DNA of 64,000 nucleotides from Pedobacter frigiditerrae (lineage in GTDB: Bacteria > Bacteroidota > Bacteroidia > Sphingobacteriales > Sphingobacteriaceae), in contig NZ_SJSK01000003.1 of assembly GCF_004331645.1 (NCBI RefSeq), positions 620,301 to 684,300 on the forward strand. The letters run 5' to 3'. A model generated the notes under the pieces. It was given only the letters and a program-made list of their open reading frames with translations, ran no database searches and was not told the DNA's origin. Positions 25,894 through 35,203 of the stretch are shown here, in pieces (the first letter of the stretch is position 1; each line of letters opens with the position of its first letter). The position numbers and the translations under genes are program-made.

Positions 25894-28233
25894 TTAAAAT
25901 TTAAAATTCCAAGTAACTGATGGTATAATACCAAATAATGAAGTTTGTACAGCCTGGGTTTGAGAAGTGTTATCAGGATTATCCTTAAAATCAATGGAAA
26001 AAGGATTTTTTCTATTGTAAAGGTTGCAAATTCCAAAATTCCAGCTCGATTTGAATTTTTTGTTTGGCTTACCTTCTAATGTTGCAGAAACATCTAAACG
26101 GTGAAAATCTGGTGTTCTATTTGCATTTCTCTCTCCGTAATAAAAAACGGTTTGTCCATCTAAATTATACTTACCTATCGGAAAAGTAACCGCATTGCCG
26201 CTACTGTAAACAAAAGTTGAAGAAAATATCCATCTTTTGCCTGGCTTATAAATACCAACTACCGAAATATCATGCGGCCTATCTTGTCTTGCTGCAAACC
26301 AGGTATTATTATTTATTTGGCTAAATTGTCTTTCAGTTTTAGAAAGTGTATAGCCTATCCATCCATTAAATTTGCCATATTTTTTCTTAAAGAATAATTC
26401 AATTCCGTAAGCTCTTCCTTTACCGTAAATTAAATCGGCCTCTACATTCTGATTGCCTCTTAAATCAGTTCCATTTCTATATTCGATTTGATTTTGCATT
26501 GGTTTATAATAAGTTTCTGCAGAAAACTCATAATCGTTATCATTAAAGTTATTAAAATAGCCTAAAGAGAATTGATCTGCCAACTCTGGTTTGGTATTTA
26601 AACTGTTCATGATATAAAGATCTGTTGGAGAAGTTGCTGTAGAATTAGACATCAAATGCAGATTTTGAACATTTCTGGTGTAAGAAGCTTTTAAGGATTT
26701 AGTATCATCTAGTTGAAAACTTGCTGAAAATCTTGGTTCTAAATTAATGTAGGTTTTTACAATTTCACTTGATTTATAAAATGTTGAACTGCTTTGATTT
26801 CCATCAACATCAAAAGTTTTAAAGTTGCCACCGCCCAAAAGCGAGAAAGAAGAAAGCCTTAAACCATATACCAATTTAATTTTATCACTTAAATTATATT
26901 GATCTGAAAAATAAGCAGCAAGCTCTACTCCTTTTCTAGTTTCAATTTTTATTTCGTTTACACTAGATGTGCTTGGAGAAGATATTTGACCAGGTGCAAT
27001 GGTGTGATGAAGTGCATCGAAACCAAATTTAAGCTCATGCTTGTTATTTAAAGCGATATTAAAATCTTGCTTTAAGTTAAAATCGCTTATGCTAGAATTA
27101 ACCTTAAATTCACTGCCGCTTAATAAGTTTTCGATGGTATAATCATATTTACTTACAATTAAAGAGGTATTTGAAAACAATTTGTTACTAAACAGATGGT
27201 TCCACCTCAAAGTTCCTGTTGCATTACCCCAATTGAAACCAAATGTTTCATTTAAACCTAATTTATCCCTGCCAAAATATCCTGATAAGTAAACTGTATT
27301 TTTTTCGTCTAGTTGATAATTTGCCTTGGCATTTAAATCGTAAAAATATAGGGTATTGCCTCTAAGCGAAGTATCTGGGGCTAAAGCTAAAAAAGCATCA
27401 GCATAAGTTCTTCTTCCGCTCACCATAAAAGAGCTCTTATCTTTTACAAAAGGGCCTTCAATTTTTAGCCTAGATGAGATAAGTCCAATACCGCCTTCAA
27501 ATGTGGTTTCTTTTTTATTCCCATCATTCATTCTTATGTCTAAAACAGACGACAATCTACCGCCATATTGAGCTGGCATTCCACCTTTGTAAACTGTAAC
27601 ATCTTTAATTGCATCAGAATTAAAAGTAGAGAAAAAGCCAAGCAAATGTGAAGCATTATAAACTGGGGCTTCATCTAATAAAATTAAATTCTGATCGGTT
27701 GATCCGCCTCTAACATAAAAACCGCTATTACCTTCTCCTGCCGATTTAATGCCCGGCAATAGCTGTAATGTCTTTAAAATATCTTTTTCGCCAAATAATA
27801 CCGGAATATTTTGAATATCCTTAATATTTAACTTTTCAACACCCATTTGAGCTTTAATTACATTATCGTTTCTACGGATATTAGTGATTACAACCTCATT
27901 TAAGTTATTTGATTCTTCTAAGCTAAAATCTTGTTTTACATTGGCGCTAATGTTTATCTCTTTAATGAGGGTAACATAACCTACATAAGAAACCTCGAAC
28001 TTATACTGTCCTTCTGGTAAACTTATGCTGTAAAAACCATAAGAATTTGTTGATGTACCTAATTGAGAAACTCCACTTATTTTAACGCTTGCACCGATTA
28101 AGGTTTCGCTAGTTGCCGAATTTTTTACTACGCCGTTTATCGTGTAATTTTTTTGAGCATAAAGAAATGATAACGAAATAAAATAAATTAATACTAGAAC
28201 AGCTAATCTTTTAACGGCGAATATATTGATCAA
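25894..28233 (-). CDS. TonB-dependent outer-membrane receptor with carboxypeptidase-like regulatory domain
   Basis: The 779-residue protein has a signal peptide (about 1-26), a CarboxypepD_reg-like domain (about 28-115; INGVVKNSATSETLIGASV) and a plug (about 120-230) with LQLLPGIKSAGEGNSGFYVRG written here in parts: LQLLPGIKS and GFYVRGGSTDQN. A 22-stranded barrel fills the rest, ending VTWNFKF. It belongs to the receptor group paired with DUF4249, whose gene follows 2 bp downstream. There is no adjacent sigma/anti-sigma pair, so control is not through FecIR-type signalling here. Confidence 0.9.
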   Translation of the reverse strand: MINIFAVKRLAVLVLIYFISLSFLYAQKNYTINGVVKNSATSETLIGASVKISGVSQLGTSTNSYGFYSISLPEGQYKFEVSYVGYVTLIKEINISANVKQDFSLEESNNLNEVVITNIRRNDNVIKAQMGVEKLNIKDIQNIPVLFGEKDILKTLQLLPGIKSAGEGNSGFYVRGGSTDQNLILLDEAPVYNASHLLGFFSTFNSDAIKDVTVYKGGMPAQYGGRLSSVLDIRMNDGNKKETTFEGGIGLISSRLKIEGPFVKDKSSFMVSGRRTYADAFLALAPDTSLRGNTLYFYDLNAKANYQLDEKNTVYLSGYFGRDKLGLNETFGFNWGNATGTLRWNHLFSNKLFSNTSLIVSKYDYTIENLLSGSEFKVNSSISDFNLKQDFNIALNNKHELKFGFDALHHTIAPGQISSPSTSSVNEIKIETRKGVELAAYFSDQYNLSDKIKLVYGLRLSSFSLLGGGNFKTFDVDGNQSSSTFYKSSEIVKTYINLEPRFSASFQLDDTKSLKASYTRNVQNLHLMSNSTATSPTDLYIMNSLNTKPELADQFSLGYFNNFNDNDYEFSAETYYKPMQNQIEYRNGTDLRGNQNVEADLIYGKGRAYGIELFFKKKYGKFNGWIGYTLSKTERQFSQINNNTWFAARQDRPHDISVVGIYKPGKRWIFSSTFVYSSGNAVTFPIGKYNLDGQTVFYYGERNANRTPDFHRLDVSATLEGKPNKKFKSSWNFGICNLYNRKNPFSIDFKDNPDNTSQTQAVQTSLFGIIPSVTWNFKF

Positions 28234-28258
28234 AATATTTTAATCTAAATGGTTAAGC

Positions 28259-28266
28259 CAAAAGTA
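28259..28266 (-). promoter_or_regulatory. Candidate -7 box of the TonB receptor/DUF4249 operon
   Basis: On the minus strand this reads TACTTTTG, matching TAnnTTTG. Transcription from it would give a leader of about 20 nt before the ATG at 28233. The -33 box is weak. Confidence 0.45.
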
Positions 28267-28412
28267 AAGTAAGAAAACTTTAAAAACATAAATAAATTGC
28301 TAAGATTAATTTACAAAATGTAAAATTTATAAAAATTGATTGATAATTGCATGATGTTAATGTTGAGTTAAATATTTTAAAACTTCAATTGTAATTCTGA
28401 TATTTAAACATC

Positions 28413-28898
28413 ATGATAGTTTCCGAAAGAACCCTTAAGTGGGCGATGTGTTTTTATCCACCACTATTATTTCAGCGCATTTGGGTTAAAAGTTTTCATC
28501 CTGGCTTTTTGGGTGTAGATGTAAAAATTAGCAATAGCTTTTTAAACAGAAACTACAACGGTTCAATATTTGGAGGTTCTATTTATGCTGCTACAGATCC
28601 ATTTTATGCCATATTGTTTGATCAATTAATGCAACGTAGAGGGTTTAAAGTACGTGTTTGGTTAAAGAGTGCGTCTATACAATACCTTAAACCTGGCTTA
28701 ACAAATCTGTATTTCTCTATTAAGATTACAGATGAAATGATAGTAGAGGCTGAATATGCTTTAACCGAAAAAGGAAAATTCGTTATGGCTTATCCAATGG
28801 AATTATTTAATAAAGAAGGCGAATTATGTGCAACAGTAATGAATGAAATTTATTTACGCACAAAATTTCCCGGAGAGAAACAGAAAGTTGCTATTTAA
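28413..28898 (+). CDS. DUF4442 hot-dog thioesterase-like protein
   Basis: The 161-residue protein is soluble and matches the DUF4442 family, a hot-dog fold. Pieces that support this are NYNGSIFGGSIYAATDPFYA (the region of the long helix and active-site Asn/Gly in acyl-CoA thioesterases) and ASIQYLKPGLTNLYFSI. No catalytic residue can be assigned firmly. It may act on an acyl thioester. The AlbA_2 gene starts 11 bp after its stop, which suggests one transcript. Confidence 0.8.
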   Translation: MIVSERTLKWAMCFYPPLLFQRIWVKSFHPGFLGVDVKISNSFLNRNYNGSIFGGSIYAATDPFYAILFDQLMQRRGFKVRVWLKSASIQYLKPGLTNLYFSIKITDEMIVEAEYALTEKGKFVMAYPMELFNKEGELCATVMNEIYLRTKFPGEKQKVAI

Positions 28899-28909
28899 AA
28901 TGCTGAGCC

Positions 28910-29542
28910 ATGAATATCAAGAGATTAATTTTAGAAGGGGAAAACGTAAGCTTAGATTTTAAGAAAACCATTAGCAATACAGAAAAAATTGCCAAAACTT
29001 TGGTGGCATTTGCTAATAATCGTGGGGGTAAACTTTTAATTGGCGTGGCAGATGATGGCGTTATTAAAGGTGTAAAATCTGAGGATGAAGAAAAGTTCAT
29101 GATTACAAGAGCTGCTCATTCTTTTTGTAAGCCAGCTATCGAGCCAAAATTTGAAGAAGTTTATGTAGATGATAAAATAGTTCTGGTAGTTGATATCCCT
29201 AAAAGTGATTTAAAGCCACACTATGCCTTAGATGAAAACAAAAAATGGTGGGTTTACTTTCGTGTTAAAGATAAAAGTGTATTAGCTAGTAAGATAATTG
29301 TTGATGTATTAAAGGAAAGCAATAATGACAATGGGCAACTCATATCTTACACGGAATATCAAAAGAAACTTTTAACCTACCTCGAAGAACACGGTAGAAT
29401 CACCCTGAAAGATTATAGCAAGTTGATTAAGAGCGCCCACAAAAAGGCTCAAAAGATTATTGTAGGATTGATTTTAACTGGAGTTTTATTACCTCATATC
29501 TCAGAAAAGGAAGAATATTTTACTGCCGCAGACGTAAAATAA
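28910..29542 (+). CDS. AlbA_2 (Schlafen-type) putative DNA-binding protein
   Basis: The 210-residue protein has an AlbA_2 domain (about 1-130). Typical elements are EGENVSLDFKKTI, then TLVAFANNRGGKLLIGVADDGVIKGV. The C-terminal 70 residues look like a winged helix (LLTYLEEHGRITLKDYSKL). Larger relatives carry an ATPase, which is missing here. A DNA- or RNA-binding regulator is the family expectation; a target is not visible. It is probably co-transcribed with the upstream DUF4442 gene. Confidence 0.85.
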   Translation: MNIKRLILEGENVSLDFKKTISNTEKIAKTLVAFANNRGGKLLIGVADDGVIKGVKSEDEEKFMITRAAHSFCKPAIEPKFEEVYVDDKIVLVVDIPKSDLKPHYALDENKKWWVYFRVKDKSVLASKIIVDVLKESNNDNGQLISYTEYQKKLLTYLEEHGRITLKDYSKLIKSAHKKAQKIIVGLILTGVLLPHISEKEEYFTAADVK

Positions 29543-29592
29543 TCGGTTTTTATTATCCGCTTTGCGGGATTAAAACAGCACCTTTGTAGCGT

Positions 29593-30960
29593 ATGCAACA
29601 AGCACTATTTACCAAATATAAATCTTACTATAAAGAAAATTTAATTCTTGCCTTACCTATTGTTGGCTCTCAAATTGGGCACATGGCGGTGCACATGGCC
29701 GATAGTATTATTGTTGGTCAATTTGCTGGAACAACACAACTGGCTGCAGTTTCTTTGGTTAACAGTTTGTTTATGCTGGTTCTAGTTTTAGGCCTTGGTA
29801 TTTCGTATGGACTAACTCCTTTAATTGCACAAGCTAATGGCAGAAAAGATAACAATGAATGCGGTAGATTATTATCAAATAGTTTGATTATAAATATAAT
29901 TACAGGGTTATTTCTATATGTTCTTATCCATTTTGGCACCCTGGCTTTAATTGATCATATAGGTCAATCTCCAGATGTTGTTTTTTATGCAAAACCCTAT
30001 TTGGGCTATTTATCTTTCTCTATCGTTCCCTTAATGATTTTTCAAACCTTTAAACAATTTGCTGAAGGTTTAGGATTTACTTTACAAGCCATGCTGATTT
30101 CCATTTTTGGAAACATTATTAACATTGTTATTGGAATTGTATTGGTAAGGGGAATGTTTGGCCTTGAAGCAATGGGTGTTAAAGGTGTTGGGATAAGTAC
30201 ATTAATAGATAGGTCTTTAATGGCGCTAGTAATGGCGATGTATGTGTTAAGATCCAGGAATTTTAAGATTTTCTTAAAGGAATTTAAAATCTATGCCATC
30301 GATAAAATCAGAAGTACACAAATTTTTAGAATTGGTGCCCCTGTTGCCATGCAGTACATTTTTGAGATCAGTGCGTTTAGTGGTGCGGCCATCATTATTG
30401 GTACCATTGGTACTGCCCCACAAGCAGCACATCAAATTGCAATTAACTTGGCTGCCTTTACTTATATGATAGCTAGTGGTGTAGCTTCTTCGGCGACCAT
30501 TAAAACAGGCAATTACTTAGGGCAAAGAAACTTTACAGACCTGCGTCGTTCAGCAATAGCGAGTTATCACGTTGTAATTGGTTTCATGTCTTGCACTGCA
30601 ATATTATTTATTTTGGCAAATACCCTTTTACCTTACATCTATACCAAAGATTTAGAAGTTATTGCAATTGCTGCTCAACTTTTAATTATTGCTGGTTTTT
30701 TTCAATTATTTGATGGAACTCAAGTTGTTGGTTTAGGTGTTTTACGTGGTATTGGAGATGTAAATATTCCTACATTTATTACCTTTCTTTCTTATTGGAT
30801 TATTGGCATTCCCTTTGGCTACTTTTTAGGATTTTATCTAGATTTAGGCGTAAAAGGAATTTGGTACGGATTAACTTTTGGCCTATTAACTGCCTCTGTG
30901 TTATTATTCCTTAGGTTTCAGTTTAAAACAAGATCTCTTATAACAGCAACTGCTGATTAG
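29593..30960 (+). CDS. MATE-family multidrug/cation antiporter
   Basis: The 455-residue protein has 12 membrane helices in two MatE halves (about 18-180 and 245-410). The first half has LALPIVGSQIGHMAVHMADSIIVGQF, split here as LALPIVGSQ and HMADSIIVGQF. The GISYGLTPLIAQANG stretch is also typical. It would export cationic compounds in exchange for Na+ or H+; the substrate is unknown. A single-gene unit, since the next gene has its own promoter. Confidence 0.9.
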   Translation: MQQALFTKYKSYYKENLILALPIVGSQIGHMAVHMADSIIVGQFAGTTQLAAVSLVNSLFMLVLVLGLGISYGLTPLIAQANGRKDNNECGRLLSNSLIINIITGLFLYVLIHFGTLALIDHIGQSPDVVFYAKPYLGYLSFSIVPLMIFQTFKQFAEGLGFTLQAMLISIFGNIINIVIGIVLVRGMFGLEAMGVKGVGISTLIDRSLMALVMAMYVLRSRNFKIFLKEFKIYAIDKIRSTQIFRIGAPVAMQYIFEISAFSGAAIIIGTIGTAPQAAHQIAINLAAFTYMIASGVASSATIKTGNYLGQRNFTDLRRSAIASYHVVIGFMSCTAILFILANTLLPYIYTKDLEVIAIAAQLLIIAGFFQLFDGTQVVGLGVLRGIGDVNIPTFITFLSYWIIGIPFGYFLGFYLDLGVKGIWYGLTFGLLTASVLLFLRFQFKTRSLITATAD

Positions 30961-30976
30961 AATTATTCTAAATAAC

Positions 30977-31007
30977 TTGTGTACATCGTGTATTTTTTAC
31001 ACCTTTG
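30977..31007 (+). promoter_or_regulatory. Candidate promoter of the TonB-DUF4876-DUF6850-peroxidase operon
   Basis: CACCTTTG at 31000-31007 is one base off TAnnTTTG, and TTG at 30977-30979 lies 20 nt upstream as a -33 element. The start site would fall near 31014, 17 nt ahead of the TTG start codon at 31031. Confidence 0.45.
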
Positions 31008-31030
31008 CGCCAAATTAGAATTAATCTAAA

Positions 31031-33826
31031 TTGAAACAGTTATACATTTTTTTAATCATCATTCTATTTGCTCACAGGGGAAGTGCGCAAATAACTAACT
31101 CTATTATTGCCAAAGTTGTTAATACCAAAGGTGAAGCCTTAGAACTTGCAAATGTTAAGTTAATAGAAACAAACCAGTATGCTACCACTGATAAAAATGG
31201 TTTATTTAAAATAAGTGGCATTCAATCTAATTCAAATATAACATTACAGGTTTCTTTTATTGGTTTCCAAACTCTTAAAGTTCCAGTTGTATTTAAACCC
31301 GGTGAAAATAACCTAGGAAATCTTTCTTTAAATGTTCTTGATTTAAGCCTAGAGGGTATTGATATCAATGCCAAAAGGAATTATTCGGGCTCTACCAATT
31401 CTTCACTAATTATAAATAGAGAATTAATTGAGCAGACCCCTGCCCTAAGCGTCAACGATTTATTAAATCAAATTCCCAATAGAAAAATACAACCACCCTC
31501 TCTTCAGCGTGTACAAAATTTAAATCTAAGGTCTGCCTATGTACCTACAAGTACAGGAAGAGGAGACTTTGAACTTAACAATGCTTTTGGTATTGCCATT
31601 ATTATGGATGGTAATGTGATTAGCAATAATGCGAATATGCAAAGTTTTAATCCTGGTAGAAGTGGCCAAGGTCAGTCTTTTGTTACCAGTGGAAATTATG
31701 GTTTGAATGGAGCTCCTGCACCCGTAGTTAATGGCATACCCTCTACATCGTATTCTGGCGATTATACATTTGGTGGTACAGATTTAAGGCAAATTCCAGC
31801 TGATAATATTGAAAGCATTGAAGTAATTGCGGGAATCGCACCAGCCAAATATGGAGACCTAACTGATGGGGCTATTATTATTGAACGCCAGGCAGGTAAA
31901 TCTCCTGCTTATGTAAGAATGCAGTTGAGAGATAATGCCACTTCTTATGGTTTTTCGAAAGGTTTTGAACTCAATCCAAAATTAGGTGCTGTAAATCTTG
32001 GTGTAAATTACGTGAATTCATTTGAAGATAATCGTGACAAATTAAAGGCATATAGAAGAGTAAATACAAATGCCATGTGGACAAACTCATTTGGCAAGGC
32101 AGATCAGTTAAAAAACACTTTTAGTATTGATTATGGTAGAAATTTAGACGGTATAAAGCGAGATCCAGACGATGAAAAAGGAACGAGAACAAGATTTGAT
32201 AGTTGGAATTTTAGTATAGCTAACAGAAGTAATTATCGTTTTAACAGTGGTTTTTTAAAAAATATCAGTTTCAATGTAAGATATTCAGAAGGGCATCAGG
32301 TTAGTTATAAAGAAGAATTAATGAATGATCCTTATGTACTTTATACAACAGCAACTGCAACCGGTATACATGAAGGCACTTATGATACTGGGGTTTACAC
32401 TGCTAAATCTCTAATTGATGGCAGACCTATTAATGCTGGTGCTAACTTAGACTTTACTGGTGGTTTTAAAACTGGGGATATTGCACATTATCTATCTTTC
32501 GGAACAAGTTTTAATTATGGAGCAAATAGAGGTCTAGGCCAAACTATAGATCCTAATGAACCAAGAAGTGGCCCCAAAGTAGCAACAACTTCAATAGGTG
32601 CAACAAGTTCTGAACGTTTTTATGATTTTAAGTTAGCAATTGCGCAAAAAGACTTAGGTTTTTATGTTGAGGATTTATTTACTGCAAATTTATTAGGTAA
32701 ACCATTGAATGTTAGAGCAGGTATCAGAACTGATATTCAAAATGGATATGCATCACTTTCCCCGCGAACAAATATTAATTACGAAATAAATAAAAATTTT
32801 AGATTGGGTGTTGCTTATGGTCTATCATACAAATCTCCAGGACTAGCACAACGTTATCCTGGCCCAACATTTTACGAAATTCCGTTACTAAACTCCTATA
32901 ATGGAAAGGTAAATGAAAGCACTTATCTGGTTTATGTAGAAAGATATGAACCAACTAATTCTGGCTTAAAACCTTCAAAAAGTGAAAGTTTAGAGTTATC
33001 TGCACAAATTAAGATTGATAAGTTCAATCTTTCATTGACTGCCTTTAATAAAAAATCAAGAAATGGTATTTCTACTGTCCAAAATTTACAAAGCATTGTA
33101 TTGCCAACTTATACCGCTACAGCAAATGTAGGTGCAAAACCCACGATTACTCAAACTGGTTTAAAACCATACGCAATCAATTACTTCACATTTAAAAATG
33201 ATCTGTCGTCAAATAATCAAGGATTTGAAGTCATCTTAAATACACCAGAGATAAAAGAAATAAAAACATCTTTTAATTTGAGTGGAGGTTTATTCAGAAC
33301 TGCTTACAATTCTACATCTAATCGATTAAGTAGTAATATACCTAGTACAATTCCAACAGATCCAAATTACGCTTATATAGGCGTATATGAGCCATCAAAT
33401 ACAAAAGCTTATTTTAGCAATGGCCGAATAACAAGTATAACACACATACCAAAATTGAGCCTCGTGATTCAATTTGTTGCAGAGTTTGATTTATTAAATA
33501 AAACCATTAATACTGCAAGCTCAAGAATACCATTAGGGTATTACAATAGTGTAAACCAGTATACTGCAATCACCAATTTTGATCAAAAAAATCCATCTTA
33601 CGGCCATTTATATGTAACTCCAGAAGAACAGAAAGAAAATGATTTGCCAAAAATTATATCAAACTATCACTTTAGCATTGCTAAAGAAATAAAGAAGCGT
33701 TTCAAATTCGCTTTCAATGTATATAATGTATTTAATTACCAACCATACTATTTAAGTACAACGGGCACTTATAAGTTCCCGAACAGTTCGCCAACATTTG
33801 GTGCAGAATTATCTATAAAACTTTAG
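31031..33826 (+). CDS. TonB-dependent receptor with carboxypeptidase-like regulatory domain
   Basis: The 931-residue protein starts at a TTG codon; the signal peptide MKQLYIFLIIILFAHRGSAQ begins there and no ATG lies near. A regulatory domain (about 23-115; ITNSIIAKVVNTKGEALELA), a plug (about 130-290; LNQIPNRKIQPPSLQRVQN, EVIAGIAPAKYGDLTDGAI) and a large barrel follow, ending GAELSIKL. It is the first gene of a block of four on the same strand with gaps of 3-27 bp. The plug and operon partners suggest transport of a surface-bound ligand or metal complex; the identity is not known. Confidence 0.85.
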   Translation: MKQLYIFLIIILFAHRGSAQITNSIIAKVVNTKGEALELANVKLIETNQYATTDKNGLFKISGIQSNSNITLQVSFIGFQTLKVPVVFKPGENNLGNLSLNVLDLSLEGIDINAKRNYSGSTNSSLIINRELIEQTPALSVNDLLNQIPNRKIQPPSLQRVQNLNLRSAYVPTSTGRGDFELNNAFGIAIIMDGNVISNNANMQSFNPGRSGQGQSFVTSGNYGLNGAPAPVVNGIPSTSYSGDYTFGGTDLRQIPADNIESIEVIAGIAPAKYGDLTDGAIIIERQAGKSPAYVRMQLRDNATSYGFSKGFELNPKLGAVNLGVNYVNSFEDNRDKLKAYRRVNTNAMWTNSFGKADQLKNTFSIDYGRNLDGIKRDPDDEKGTRTRFDSWNFSIANRSNYRFNSGFLKNISFNVRYSEGHQVSYKEELMNDPYVLYTTATATGIHEGTYDTGVYTAKSLIDGRPINAGANLDFTGGFKTGDIAHYLSFGTSFNYGANRGLGQTIDPNEPRSGPKVATTSIGATSSERFYDFKLAIAQKDLGFYVEDLFTANLLGKPLNVRAGIRTDIQNGYASLSPRTNINYEINKNFRLGVAYGLSYKSPGLAQRYPGPTFYEIPLLNSYNGKVNESTYLVYVERYEPTNSGLKPSKSESLELSAQIKIDKFNLSLTAFNKKSRNGISTVQNLQSIVLPTYTATANVGAKPTITQTGLKPYAINYFTFKNDLSSNNQGFEVILNTPEIKEIKTSFNLSGGLFRTAYNSTSNRLSSNIPSTIPTDPNYAYIGVYEPSNTKAYFSNGRITSITHIPKLSLVIQFVAEFDLLNKTINTASSRIPLGYYNSVNQYTAITNFDQKNPSYGHLYVTPEEQKENDLPKIISNYHFSIAKEIKKRFKFAFNVYNVFNYQPYYLSTTGTYKFPNSSPTFGAELSIKL

Positions 33827-33829
33827 GAA

Positions 33830-35176
33830 ATGAAAAATAAGATATTTAAGCTACTCTCTACAGTATTAATAGGAACTATTTTTATAACCTGTAAAAAGTA
33901 TGAGGGAGATACCCCAGGTATTCATCCTGTAAAATTTCAGGTTTTAACATCTTACTCATCAATTGACTTAGGTAAAGTTTTACCTAAAGCTCAGATAGAA
34001 GTAAAGTTTAAAAATACCAAAACCAATATAGAACAAAAGTACTTAACTAATGCTGATGGAGTTGTCTTATTGGATTCTATCTCTCCTGGAGAATATGATA
34101 TTTCTGCATCAATTAAAATATCTGCTGTTAATTATACTGCCCTAACAGGAGAACTGGTTGATAATGAAGTGGTCTTTAATGCATCTGAAAAGGCTAAGAC
34201 GATTACAATCGAGGATAATCAAAAGATAGACCTTAAGCTTATTTCTGGTGCAACTGGTCCATGGGCAATTAAACAGATTTACTATGCTGGCTCTAACACT
34301 ACAACTGGTGCAACGTTTAGAGATCAATTTATAGAAATATACAACAATTCTGATTCACTGTTATATGCAGATAGCTTATACATTGCTGAAACAATTGGTC
34401 TACAAAATTTTACTGCAACAAATATGTATAGGCAAAATATCAGCCGTCAATATGATTGGAGTAAATCGCAAGGTATGCCATCAGATGTTGATGCGAACAA
34501 TGATTATGTTTATGCGAGAGCCTTATTAATGATTCCCGGAACAGGAAAACAATATCCTGTAAAGCCAGGGGAAAGCATTATTTTGGCGCAGACAGCTATA
34601 AATCATAAGGCTCCATTTGTTGGTAGTGATGGAAAAACCATTACTGTAAGAGATCCATCATTAACGGTAGATTTAAGCGGAGCAGATTTTGAAGCCTATT
34701 ATGCTCCTTTTTTACCAAGACCACTAGCTTCGGATATTGATAACCCCAATGTTCCAAATGTTGAAGTACTATCTTACAACGGAACTGATTTAATTCTTGA
34801 TAACCCTGGCAGAATGGGTTATGTAATATTTAAGAATAAAGGTAGTGTAGATATTAAAAAGCTAAATCAATACCCATTTCCATCTATTGCACCCCCCTCT
34901 TCAACTGCAGATAAATATTACCAAATTCCTAACACTTTTATTATTGATGCCGTAGAAACTCAACCTAATACAGCATCTGCTAGAGTGCCAAAAAAATTAG
35001 GACCTAAATTGGACGCACTTTATACTTATGCACCTAATGGTGCCTATTCTTCTCAATCTGTAATTAGAAAAACTGAAAGTATAGTAAATGGCAGAAGAAT
35101 TTTAAAGGACACCAATAACTCTGCAGAAGATTTTGATTTTCTGCCACTTGCAACACCAAGAGGGTTTAAACAATAA
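33830..35176 (+). CDS. DUF4876 lipoprotein
   Basis: The 448-residue protein has a lipoprotein signal (LLSTVLIGTIFITC, Cys21). A beta-sandwich/CNA-like region (about 33-140; AQIEVKFKNTKTNIEQKY) leads to the part with FRDQFIEIYNNSDSLLYADSLYIAE, written in pieces as FIEIYNNSDS and YADSLYIAE. This second region looks like the lamin-tail-like DUF4876 core. It lies 3 bp after the TonB receptor and 27 bp before a DUF6850 barrel, so the three are co-produced. Its cellular place is the outer membrane, most likely surface-facing. Confidence 0.8.
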   Translation: MKNKIFKLLSTVLIGTIFITCKKYEGDTPGIHPVKFQVLTSYSSIDLGKVLPKAQIEVKFKNTKTNIEQKYLTNADGVVLLDSISPGEYDISASIKISAVNYTALTGELVDNEVVFNASEKAKTITIEDNQKIDLKLISGATGPWAIKQIYYAGSNTTTGATFRDQFIEIYNNSDSLLYADSLYIAETIGLQNFTATNMYRQNISRQYDWSKSQGMPSDVDANNDYVYARALLMIPGTGKQYPVKPGESIILAQTAINHKAPFVGSDGKTITVRDPSLTVDLSGADFEAYYAPFLPRPLASDIDNPNVPNVEVLSYNGTDLILDNPGRMGYVIFKNKGSVDIKKLNQYPFPSIAPPSSTADKYYQIPNTFIIDAVETQPNTASARVPKKLGPKLDALYTYAPNGAYSSQSVIRKTESIVNGRRILKDTNNSAEDFDFLPLATPRGFKQ

Positions 35177-35203
35177 TAGAAGTAAAATACTGTATAACAC
35201 AAA

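Noticed and set aside
29543..29575. Possible hairpin ATCCGC-TTT-GCGGGAT before the MATE gene
   Set aside because: The stem has a bulge and is not followed by a T-run, so I do not call a terminator.
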